59,549 nt of DNA. It comes from QHXQ01 sp038322995 (GTDB lineage Bacteria > Acidobacteriota > Blastocatellia > Pyrinomonadales > Pyrinomonadaceae). Positions 25,522-33,403 of this stretch are shown here, one piece after another. Under the pieces are notes generated by a model. It was not told the DNA's origin. It saw only the letters and a list, made by a program, of their open reading frames with translations, and ran no database searches. Both the position numbers and the translations under genes were made by a program. Numbering within the stretch: the first letter of the stretch is position 1; the number at the start of each line of letters is the position of its first letter. The stretch covers positions 1 through 59,549 of the forward strand of contig JBBQGM010000016.1 in assembly GCA_038322995.1 (NCBI GenBank), written 5' to 3'.

Positions 25522-27483
25522 TCAAGCGCGCGGAACCGCTTTTGCGTTGGTCGGCTGCTGCGACCTGGCCGCTGATAACTGCTCCGTCCGCGTGACCGGC
25601 GTGGATGGTAGCACGACGCGGAAACACGTACCAACACTGAGTTCGGATTCCACTTCGAGCCGGCCGCCATGCGCCGCGATGATCTCGCGGCAGGTATAGA
25701 GACCGAGGCCGATGCCTTTCTCCTTCGTCGTGGCGAACGGGCGGAACAGGCGCGTGCGGATAAACTCTTCGGTCATGCCTGCGCCCGTGTCGCGGACGCT
25801 GATGAAAACGTGTTCCTCGTCGAGCAAGCCCGCCGCGATTGTCAACCGCCCGCTCCGCGCGCCCAGGGCTTCGAGCGCGTTGATGACGAGATTCTCGATC
25901 ACGCGCTCGAAGCGTTCGGCATCCACGGGCGCGCTGAGTTGCTCCGGCAACTGCATGTCGAGTTGATGAATCGCCGCCACCGGCTCGGCCAGCGTAGCGA
26001 ACACGCGGCGGATGACGGGCACCAGATCAGTCTGGCGGATCGCGTGGCGATACTCACCGCTCAAGGTGCGCGCCGGTTCATTGAGGCGCGCGACGAGGGC
26101 GCGCAATTTATCGGTCGCCGCGCGCAAACTGCTGATCGCGTCTGCGCGAAACTCGGCGCGATCCAGGTGCCGCTCCATGTTGTTGACGAGCATCGACAGG
26201 CCCGTGATCGAGTTCTTCAGATCGTGCGTCAGCATCGCGGAGAGGCGCAGGAATGATTGAAACTGTTTCGACTCTGTCTCGCGCGCGATGTGCTCGCGCA
26301 GGCGGTCGCTCATCAGGTTGAAGCTATCGACCAGCAAGCGCGTCTCGTCGGTGGACTGCACGTTGATGCGTTGTTCGAGATTGCCCGCCGCGATCTCGGC
26401 GGCGGCGGCCGCGACCCGGTTGATGCGCCGCGCCGTGCGCTCGACGACGATGGTCATGACGAAGCAGACCAACAGCGCCGTCAGCATGGTTAGCGCGAGA
26501 CCGGCCGTGCCGAACAGTTGCAGCCCCGCAGCCGCAGCCGTCACGTTGCCGGCGACGGCGATTGACAGGTCAAGCCCCGCGACCGGCTGATAAGCCGCCA
26601 GCCAACGCTGCCCGTCGTTGGCCGTGAAAAACTCAGCGCCCCACCCGCCCGTCGTCATCGCCCGCGCGACGTTGGCGAAGCCCGGCATCACGTTCGCCGC
26701 CGGTTGATAGTAGAGCGCACGGTTCGTGTGGTGCGCGAGCAGTCCGGCATGATCCAACACGACGACGATGCGCTGCGGCTCAACTTGGGCGGGTGGCTCT
26801 GCGTTGACTTGCTTGGCCAACTTGGTCTCGAACTGATTGAACAAGGTGTCGAGTTTCAAGTCGGCAACGATTGCGCCCAGCAGCAAACGCTGCGCGCCGT
26901 CGTCGGCGAAGACAGGCACAACGTAGCGCACCGCCGCGCCGAACGCTTCGTGCGTGACCGGGCCGCGCACCAGCCCTTGCGCGCTCGCGGCCCAGACGCG
27001 CTCGTCTAGTTCGACGCGCGCGGGCAGCGCGTCGCCGGTTTCGATCCGCAATTCAGACCCCGTACCGAGCGCCGCCCTGACGCGCGCGAGCGGTCGTCGC
27101 CCCGCGCCGACGAGCACGAGCGACGCATAGCCACCCGGATAATTGTGCGCGAAGGCGGCGAGCGTGGCCGGCACAGCGAGAGCCGGCCGGGCAGACTGTA
27201 AAAGCGCCGCCTGCCCGGCCGGCGACATAGCTTTAGGTGTTTGTTGCTCGCGCAGGTAAGCCCGCAAGTTGGGGTCGCGCGCAAGCTGCGTGAGATCAGC
27301 TTCGCGGTCGGCGAGTATGGTTGTGAGGTCAGCGCTCAAGTGCGCCGCGCGTTGCGTCACATCTGCGCGGAGCAGTTGCTCGACCGCCCGCGCGCCGCTG
27401 CGATAGCAGCCATAGCTCAGCAGCAGCATCGGCACGAGGCCGAGCACGATGAAAACGAGCAGTAGCTTGGCGCGGATGGACAC
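25522..27483 (-). CDS. Membrane sensor histidine kinase (PrsK-like catalytic core)
   Basis: 653 residues. Residues ~7-27 form the first transmembrane helix (LLLVFIVLGLVPMLLLSYG). A large extracytoplasmic sensor of Cache type extends to about 310, then a second helix (GLALTMLTALLVCFVMTIVV), a HAMP linker, the phospho-acceptor His in LTHDLKNSITGL, and the ATPase boxes N (ENLVINALEA), G1 (VRDTGAGM) and G2 (GIGLGLYTCREI). The HDLKN H-box and following helix resemble PrsK. PrsK itself has a different N terminus, so the sensor input differs. The cognate regulator is almost certainly the sigma54 activator directly downstream. Confidence 0.92.
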   Translation of the reverse strand: MSIRAKLLLVFIVLGLVPMLLLSYGCYRSGARAVEQLLRADVTQRAAHLSADLTTILADREADLTQLARDPNLRAYLREQQTPKAMSPAGQAALLQSARPALAVPATLAAFAHNYPGGYASLVLVGAGRRPLARVRAALGTGSELRIETGDALPARVELDERVWAASAQGLVRGPVTHEAFGAAVRYVVPVFADDGAQRLLLGAIVADLKLDTLFNQFETKLAKQVNAEPPAQVEPQRIVVVLDHAGLLAHHTNRALYYQPAANVMPGFANVARAMTTGGWGAEFFTANDGQRWLAAYQPVAGLDLSIAVAGNVTAAAAGLQLFGTAGLALTMLTALLVCFVMTIVVERTARRINRVAAAAAEIAAGNLEQRINVQSTDETRLLVDSFNLMSDRLREHIARETESKQFQSFLRLSAMLTHDLKNSITGLSMLVNNMERHLDRAEFRADAISSLRAATDKLRALVARLNEPARTLSGEYRHAIRQTDLVPVIRRVFATLAEPVAAIHQLDMQLPEQLSAPVDAERFERVIENLVINALEALGARSGRLTIAAGLLDEEHVFISVRDTGAGMTEEFIRTRLFRPFATTKEKGIGLGLYTCREIIAAHGGRLEVESELSVGTCFRVVLPSTPVTRTEQLSAARSQQPTNAKAVPRA

Positions 27484-27590
27484 GTTCGTGTTATGCGAGG
27501 TTGAAGTTGCGCCGCACCGTCCGCGCGCGGCTCAGGCTGCAAGAACGAGGGATGCTACGCCTGCGCGCTGCGGCTGTCAAAAAAAATCGC

Positions 27591-28481
27591 TCAGGAAACC
27601 CGCTCGCGGCCAAACTCCCCGAGCAACGGGGCGAGGCGCGCGATGATGTCGCCGTGGGCCACGCCGTTCGTGGCCACGAGTCCGTTGCGGTTCTGCACGT
27701 CCTCCGTGTTGTAACGGTAAGCTTGCCCCCAGAGGTCGGTCAAACGTCCGCCCGCTTCGCGCAAGATCGCTTCGGGCGCGCATGTGTCCCATTGTTTCGT
27801 GCGCGGCGAAAGATGCAGGTACAAGTCGCACTGCTGCTCAACGATCAATCCGATCTTGATTCCAACTGAACCGCGCGCGATCTGCTCCCGCAAGCCGCAC
27901 GCGCGCATCACGGCGTCCAGCTTCGGGCTGCGATGATTACGACTCACGGCCAGACGCATACGCGTCAAGTCAGTCTGCGCCGAGACACGCACCTGTGCTG
28001 TTGCTAATTCCGGCCGCGCGACCCACGCATTGTGCCCACGTGCCGCGTAATAGAGCACGTCCGTGTCGGGTAGATAGACGACGCCGAGTACGGCCGCGCC
28101 GGCAATGACGAGACCGATTTGCACGGCGAAGTCGCCATTGCCCGCGATGAAGCCCTTGGTGCCGTCGAGCGGATCGACGATCCACACACGCGCGCAGGCC
28201 AGCCGGCGCACCGTATCCACAGACTCTTCCGACAGCAACCCGTCCGCCGGAAACTCGGCGGTCAGCCCGCGCACGATCACGTCGTTCGCCGCGTAGTCGG
28301 CCTGCGTCACCGGGTCTTCATGCTCGCTCTTATGGACGATGTGCAGCGGCCCGCCATAATGCACAAGCGCCGCCGCGCCCGCCTCCCGCGCAAGCCTGAT
28401 CGCCACATGCAACTCATGCGCGAACGGCCCCGCCAAACCCGGTTCTATAGTCGCCGCTTCTGTCTCTTCACTCACTGTCAT
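27591..28481 (-). CDS. Inositol monophosphatase superfamily, CysQ-like 3'(2'),5'-bisphosphate nucleotidase
   Basis: Predicted Mg2+-dependent phosphatase that removes the 3'-phosphate of PAP, a by-product of sulfate assimilation. Motifs are DPVTQADYAAND, LSEES, VDPLDGTKGFIAG and QWDTCAPEAILREAGG. The DGTKGF form separates the CysQ/Hal2 branch from SuhB-type enzymes, which have DGTTNY as in the gene at 11365. Length (296 residues) is normal. No sulfate-assimilation gene is in the window. An inverted repeat lies upstream between this gene and the PLP decarboxylase gene. Confidence 0.88.
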   Translation of the reverse strand: MTVSEETEAATIEPGLAGPFAHELHVAIRLAREAGAAALVHYGGPLHIVHKSEHEDPVTQADYAANDVIVRGLTAEFPADGLLSEESVDTVRRLACARVWIVDPLDGTKGFIAGNGDFAVQIGLVIAGAAVLGVVYLPDTDVLYYAARGHNAWVARPELATAQVRVSAQTDLTRMRLAVSRNHRSPKLDAVMRACGLREQIARGSVGIKIGLIVEQQCDLYLHLSPRTKQWDTCAPEAILREAGGRLTDLWGQAYRYNTEDVQNRNGLVATNGVAHGDIIARLAPLLGEFGRERVS

Positions 28482-28494
28482 TAAGATTAATCCT

Positions 28495-28565
28495 TTGCGT
28501 CCTGCTTTGCGCCTCTGCGTCTTTGCGTGAGATTATTCTTTTGTCTGTAAGATTCTCACGCAAAG
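28495..28565. repeat. Intergenic inverted repeat with CTTTGCG units
   Basis: CTTTGCGTGAGA (28521-28532) and its exact complement (28554-28565) flank a 21-nt loop. Upstream, TTTGCG or CTGCG recurs every 8-12 bases. It separates the CysQ-like gene from the PLP decarboxylase gene. Confidence 0.8.
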
Positions 28566-28573
28566 CTGCAAAA

Positions 28574-30196
28574 TCAGCCGCATGTTCGGGCCGCCGCCCG
28601 GATGATGTCGAGCGTCAGATCGATGTCATGGCGCGTGGTGCGGAAGTTAACGATGCAGGCGCGCAAGGCGAAGCGGCCGCGCAAAGTCGCGTTCGAAATA
28701 TAAGCCTGTCCGCCGCGTTGCACCGCAGGCACGATGCGCTCGTTCAGTTCGTTCAACTCCGCTTCGAGCCGTGCCCGCGTGTCGGTGTCCGCCTTGGCCA
28801 GCGCACGCCGCACAGCCGCCGGCACGTACCGAAAGCAACAGATGCTCAACTCGACCGGCGCGAGCAACTCGAAATCTGCCGCCCCGTCGATCTGTTGCGC
28901 CATGTACGCGGCGAGCGCGTTGTCGTCCGCGATGGCGGCGGCGATGCGCGGCACGCCGTAATAACGCAGCAGTAACCATAATTTCAGCGCGCGGAAGCGG
29001 CGCGACAATTCGACGCCGTAATCGAAAAACGCGAACGACTCGGCGGCCGTTTGCTCAAAGATTTTGATGTAGTCTGCACCCGCCACCGCCGTCCACGCGG
29101 CGCGAGCCAACGCCGGCTCGCGCAGCAGCAGACAGCCACAGTCCACCGGCGTGTAGAGCCATTTATGCGGGTCGAGCGCAACTGAATCGGCGTGCTCTAG
29201 GCCCGCGAAGAGCGAACGCTTGCGTGGATCGAGCGCGGCCGGCGCGCCGTATGCGCCGTCCACATGCAGCCAGAGATCATGCTCCGCCGCGACCGCAGCG
29301 ATCTCCATTAATGGATCGACCGCGCCCGTGTTGACCGTGCCCGCCGTGGCCACAACACAGAAGGGCCGCAAGCCCTGTTGCGCGTCCGCCGCAAGCTGTG
29401 CGCGCAACCGGCGCACGTCCATGCGCCAGCGCTCGTCAGACTCAATGACACGTACCTGCGCGCGGCCCAAGCCCATGATGTCCGCCGCCTTCGCAATCGA
29501 ATGATGCGCTTGATCGGAGACGTAAACCGTCATCGGCGCACCCGCGCCCCACAACCCCGCCTGCGCGACATCGTATGTGGCCGCGCTTGTCGGCGCATCG
29601 CTCATGTTCAGCTTCGGCTGATCGGGCGCGTCGGCCCGCGCCTTCGTGCGGTGCGCGACGTAGAGCGCATTGAGGTTCGCCATCGAGCCGCCGCTCGTGA
29701 GCAAGCCGCCCGCGCCAGCGGCGTAACCGATCAGTTGCGCGAGCCAGTTAACGACCGTCTGCTCGATGTGCGTCGCGGCCGGGGCAGAGCGCCAGGCGGG
29801 CACGTTTTGATTGAGCGCGGACGCGATGAGATCGGCGAATGCGCCGATGGGCGTCGCAGGCGAAGCGACGTAGCCGAAGAAACGCGGATGGCCGTTCTGC
29901 CGGCTGTTGGCCATGATGCGCTCGCAGTCCGCGAAAAGATCGGCCAAATCGTCCGGCCCGGCGCGCGGCAGCGGCGCGGCGAGTTGCGCGGCGACCTCGT
30001 GGGCGGTCTGCGCGGGAAAGATCGGTCGTTCGGCGACGCGCGCGAAGTAGTCCACGACGATTGCGCCGGCGCGGGCGGCGAGCGCGTGCAGTTCGGTGGC
30101 CGGGATGTCGAGTGAAGAGGCCCGCGCGGGCGGCGCGGCGTCGTTGTCAGCCTGCGCCGCCGCTTCATGTCGTTGGCTTGTGCGTTGGTCGCTCAT
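28574..30196 (-). CDS. Group II PLP-dependent amino-acid decarboxylase
   Basis: Cytosolic decarboxylase of the aromatic-amino-acid/glutamate decarboxylase fold (540 residues). The PLP lysine is in DPHKWLYTP, the ring-stacking and Asp region is WLHVDGAYGAPA, and GGSMANLNAL binds phosphate. NGHPRFFGYVASPATPIG is the typical N-terminal substrate-side signature. Substrate cannot be fixed from sequence; aromatic L-amino acids are most likely. About 25 hydrophilic residues precede the fold. The gene ends eight bases after the inverted repeat at 28495-28565. Confidence 0.9.
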   Translation of the reverse strand: MSDQRTSQRHEAAAQADNDAAPPARASSLDIPATELHALAARAGAIVVDYFARVAERPIFPAQTAHEVAAQLAAPLPRAGPDDLADLFADCERIMANSRQNGHPRFFGYVASPATPIGAFADLIASALNQNVPAWRSAPAATHIEQTVVNWLAQLIGYAAGAGGLLTSGGSMANLNALYVAHRTKARADAPDQPKLNMSDAPTSAATYDVAQAGLWGAGAPMTVYVSDQAHHSIAKAADIMGLGRAQVRVIESDERWRMDVRRLRAQLAADAQQGLRPFCVVATAGTVNTGAVDPLMEIAAVAAEHDLWLHVDGAYGAPAALDPRKRSLFAGLEHADSVALDPHKWLYTPVDCGCLLLREPALARAAWTAVAGADYIKIFEQTAAESFAFFDYGVELSRRFRALKLWLLLRYYGVPRIAAAIADDNALAAYMAQQIDGAADFELLAPVELSICCFRYVPAAVRRALAKADTDTRARLEAELNELNERIVPAVQRGGQAYISNATLRGRFALRACIVNFRTTRHDIDLTLDIIRAAARTCG

Positions 30197-30259
30197 CTGC
30201 GGTTGCTAACTGCGGCCGCCACCCTAGCACATCGCCCGGCGTGCAGCGAAGCGCCTCAC

Positions 30260-30289
30260 TTGCCGCGCCGCAACGTGCGCGCTTATATT
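30260..30289 (+). promoter_or_regulatory. Sigma70-type promoter of the dienelactone hydrolase gene
   Basis: TTGCCG (30260-30265) and TATATT (30284-30289) with 18 bp between them, 37 bases upstream of the start codon. Confidence 0.5.
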
Positions 30290-30326
30290 CAGCGCACACA
30301 ATTCTAGTCCGCCGGAGAGAACCGAG

Positions 30327-31175
30327 ATGAAGCACAACAGAGCCGAAGCCGACGCGGCGGCGCGCGTGTCCCGGCGCAAATTTATCGCGCAGGCCACGAC
30401 CGTGGGCGGTGCCGGGTTGGTCGCAGCACGGGGCTTGGCCGCCACACAGGACAACAAGGCCCAGACAGCGTCCGTGCCTCCACTCGGCACAATGGTCGAG
30501 TACAAAAGCGGCAACTTGACGTTGCCCGCGTATCTCGCGCGCCCGCCAAAGAAAAAGACTGCGCCCGCCGTGCTCGTCATCCACGAAGTCTTCGGCTTGA
30601 ACGATCATATCAAAGCAGTCGCCGACCGGATCGCGCACGAAGGCTACGTCGCGCTCGCGCCCAACTTCTTCGTGCGTGCGGCCGCTGCGCCGCCGCCGAA
30701 GGACGCAACCGACCCGCAGGCCATTCGCCGCGCCGCATCGAGCATTCCGATTGAAGCGGCGATCAAAGATATGCAGGCGGGGCTTGATTTTCTGAAAGCC
30801 GACAAAGGCGTGAACGGCCGCCTTGCCGCCATCGGCTTCTGCATGGGCGGTGGCTTCTCTTATCAAATTGCCACGCACACAAAAGACCTCGCCGGCGCAG
30901 TTATTTTCTACGGCCGCACGCCGCTTGAATTAGTGCCGCAGGTCTCGTGCCCGCTGCTCGCCAGCTTCGGCGGCCTGGACAAAGGCATTCCGCCCGAAGG
31001 GGTGCAAGCGTGGGTTGAGGCGCTGACGAAGGCGGGCAAGCCAGTGGACGCGAAAGTTTACCCGACCGCCGGGCACGGCTTCTTCAACGATACGCGCCCC
31101 GCCTACAACGCCGCAGCGGCTGCCGACGCATGGCAGCGCACGCGCAAGTTTTTTCACGAACGGCTCGGCAAATAA
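30327..31175 (+). CDS. Tat-exported dienelactone hydrolase family protein
   Basis: 282 residues. The N terminus has a twin-arginine signal (SRRKFIAQATTVGG...AGLVAARGLAA), so the folded protein is exported. The mature part is an alpha/beta hydrolase of the dienelactone hydrolase family with nucleophile Cys in GFCMGGGF, Asp in GGLDKGIP and His in AGHGFFND; VLVIHEVFGLNDHI supplies the oxyanion region. GGAGAG lies upstream of the ATG. In other genomes such enzymes hydrolyse lactones or esters, and the real substrate is unknown. It is transcribed divergently from the PLP decarboxylase gene. Confidence 0.92.
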   Translation: MKHNRAEADAAARVSRRKFIAQATTVGGAGLVAARGLAATQDNKAQTASVPPLGTMVEYKSGNLTLPAYLARPPKKKTAPAVLVIHEVFGLNDHIKAVADRIAHEGYVALAPNFFVRAAAAPPPKDATDPQAIRRAASSIPIEAAIKDMQAGLDFLKADKGVNGRLAAIGFCMGGGFSYQIATHTKDLAGAVIFYGRTPLELVPQVSCPLLASFGGLDKGIPPEGVQAWVEALTKAGKPVDAKVYPTAGHGFFNDTRPAYNAAAAADAWQRTRKFFHERLGK

Positions 31176-31200
31176 ACGGCATTAATCTTAATGACAATAT

Positions 31201-31556
31201 GCCCGACCGTAAACAGTCCTTTCGTGGTGCCCCATCTTTGATCCCACCCGGCAGAAAGCGAATCCGCCTTGTCAATGCGGCTTTGCTTTACTTGGGGGCC
31301 AGTGCGGCACTTCCCTTAGGAGAGATAAGCGAATTACACCGTTCCAGATTCTTATAGCGGAAAGCCTATTAGCACGCACTCGCGCCGGGGCAGTCGCTAA
31401 AATTATTAAGGAGTGGCGGCGATTTCCGAATCCAAGTGCATTAGCGTCCGCTCCTGTCAAAGAAGTGGCCGATGTTCTTGCCACGCTTGGTCTGAGTAAA
31501 CGGGCGGAGATGTTGCGCACATGCGCTATATGCCGCGCACATCGAGAAGTGGAGTC
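31201..31556 (+). pseudogene. Remnant of an HhH-GPD (MutY-like) DNA glycosylase
   Basis: From 31342 the frame reads FQILIAESLLARTRAG, then KIIKEWRRFPNPSALASAP and VLATLGLSKRAEML. This is the N-terminal region of HhH-GPD base-excision glycosylases (compare PYRVLIAEVLLQRT in intact members). Just upstream RHFP is in another frame; deleting one A in TTAGG near 31318 would give RHFPWRDKRITPFQIL. After 31556 the gene is cut off by transposase remnants, so the catalytic part is missing. It is dead by both frameshift and truncation. Confidence 0.72.
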
Positions 31557-32635
31557 TTACCCGGATAGCGCATAGAGCCTGCCCGCGCTCCACCTGTATC
31601 CGAACTTCGCCAGAAAGTTGACCGTGTGCTGCTTCGTGCTCTGATAGTAAGCATTGATGGCTGTGCGTAAATCCGCCATCGTCTCATGCCCGCAATGTTG
31701 CGAGACTTCTTCCTTTAGTGCCTTCCACGTCGCCTCCTGCGGATTCTCCTCCGGCGTGTAGGCCGGGAAACAGAGCACCGTCAGGCGCGGATGCGCTTCC
31801 AACCACTCTTCCACTTCGGCGCTCGTGTGGTGCGCTGCCCCAGCGAGCCACAATAAAATCTGCCCCCGATGGTGTTCTGCCAACATCATCTCCAACCACG
31901 CGATGGGCGCGTCCGAGTCCTGCCAGTCAATGCAGAAGGTACGACTCGCTGCGCCCGTCCCGAACTGAATCGCCCCGTAGATGTTTTCGGCTTGTTTCGC
32001 GCGTGCGCCATCAGCGCCTAAGGGTTGCTGCCCGCGTGGATTCCACCGGCTAGAGAGTGTCGCTTCCAGATAAGCTTTGCTTTGAGCGCCTGCCAGGGGC
32101 ACGACCAACGCGCCGCTGTCAGCGTGCCGGGCTAAGATTTCTTCCGTGTCGAGGACGAAGCGCTTGCTCTTCCACGCTCCGGCGAATGTGGAATTTACGA
32201 CCTCGTTGATAACTCCACCCCAGTTCACAGCGCAGTTTGCGCACCCCGCTCTTGGCTGTCGCTCACTGCGTACTCGGCACGAATCAACTGCCTGATGGCC
32301 TTGCCCGTCCACCCGCTGCCCAACTTTGTGCCCGGCAGCGCTTCCGCAGCCAGCCTTTGTTTTAGTTCTTCAAGCTGCGCGGCACCCAAGAACCGCTGCC
32401 CGTGCTCGCCGCCCCAATCCGGATGGTTCTTGAGACCAGCGAGTCCCGGCGCTTGATAAAGTGGCACCCACTGGCTGACTGATTCTTCGTCTACCAAGAG
32501 AATGTGTCCGATCTCTCGATAACTGTAGCCTGGCGTCGCCAGAATCAAAGCATGGTAACGCTGCCGTTCTGATAACTTCGTCCCGCGGTCTTTGTATCGC
32601 CCACAGGCTTCCGCGTAATCTTCTTCGCGCACCTC
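31557..32635 (-). mobile_element. Degenerate IS630-family transposase
   Basis: Two overlapping frames make up one broken gene. The upstream part (32635 down to 32225) has the IS630 helix-turn-helix (LSERQRYHALILAT, GYSYREIGHILLVDEESVSQW). The downstream part (32312 down to 31557) has the DDE domain tail: WNPRGQQPL, EEWLEAHPRLTVLCFP and YTPEENPQEATWKALKEE. The join is frameshifted and about 50-60 residues between the HTH and the catalytic domain are not recognisable. The catalytic D of the usual LDNA/LDGA motif is Ala (LLWLAGAAHHTS). No clear terminal repeats were found. It is inactive. Confidence 0.85.
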
Positions 32636-33104
32636 ACCACGCGCACGCTCGGACGCATTCGGCAGCGTGGGCGGCGCGCCGGCGGGCTGTGCCCACAAGC
32701 GCGCCCGTTCCGCTTCGGGTGGGAACGTCAGTTTAGGACTTACGCAGTTGAAACAGAGCCTTGTTGAAAACAAAGGACTTAGCGAAAACGCTTATTTTCG
32801 TAAGTTGTTGATTCTTCGTCCAACTGCGTAAGTCCCAAGTTCATAGGCTGCGCGCAAGAGTTGCTTCGCCCACGCCTGATCGAGTGCCCATGCGGCGGCG
32901 GCCATCTCTGTGTAAGCACGCGCTTGGGCCAGTGGTGCTTCGAGTTTCCCGGCCTTTGCTTCAAGTCCCTGTCAGTCGATGCGTAGTGAAGTTTTTGCCA
33001 GCGTCAAGCTGTCGTCAGAGTTCGGTGCGGGCGCGGCGGACTGCCGCGGGCGCGGCGACGGTTAACAGAAACAATCAGGCAAGCGATAGAAGCGAGCGTT
33101 GCAT
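32636..33104 (-). pseudogene. Pseudogene of a secreted helical protein, split by a MITE
   Basis: Reading from an ATG at 33104: MQRSLLSLA, stop, LFLLTVAAPAA looks like a signal peptide with one stop; then, after a one-base shift, AQSAAPAPNSDDSLTLAKTS, another stop, and LEAKAGKLEAPLAQARAYTE followed by AWALDQAWAKQLLRAAYEL. A 104-bp element interrupts the gene here. If it and one copy of its 4-bp duplication are removed, the frame rejoins as AAYEL-TFPPEAERARL. The 3' part is replaced by the IS630 remnant. The protein family was probably a secreted helical-repeat protein; no function can be given. Confidence 0.72.
32734..32837. mobile_element. 104-bp MITE-like element with 15-bp terminal inverted repeats
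   Basis: GGACTTACGCAGTTG (32736-32750) and its exact complement (32821-32835) lie near the ends. AGTT is duplicated at 32730-32733 and 32838-32841, as expected for a 4-bp target duplication. The inside is a second hairpin (CTTAGCGAAAA against TTTTCGTAAG) and has no coding capacity. Removing the element restores the frame of the surrounding pseudogene, which confirms insertion. Confidence 0.88.
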
Positions 33105-33204
33105 AGTAGTATCTCGGTGTGGCTCCAGCACGCGGACATTATTGAGGACGCGATAGCTGCCCGCAATGGTAAGTCCCATTATTCCGGCTGGCAATGAATA
33201 TTTA

Positions 33205-33235
33205 TGCTTTAGCCTTCAGCTTTCAGCTTTGCCGC
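33205..33235. repeat. Short heptamer tandem run (no inverted partner)
   Basis: TGCTTTA, GCCTTCA, GCTTTCA and GCTTTGC follow each other with a 7-base period. Only one arm is present, unlike the other repeats. It borders the promoter of the HtrA gene. Confidence 0.65.
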
Positions 33236-33258
33236 GCGTCTCGTATATCGGCTATACT
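33229..33258 (+). promoter_or_regulatory. Sigma70-type promoter of the HtrA gene
   Basis: TTGCCG (33229-33234) and TATACT (33253-33258) with an 18-bp spacer. The start codon is at 33404, which leaves a leader of about 140 bases. Confidence 0.5.
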
Positions 33259-33403
33259 CGCGCGACTGGCGTTCGTGCGTGAAATGCGGCACGATCCCCC
33301 GGCGGGTTGATTCGATGCAGACTAACTTGCGCGTTGGTGCAAGCGGTTGAGTCGGCCACGGCTTCAGTGGCTGTCCGAATGTAGCAGGTGGTAAAAGGAT
33401 TTT

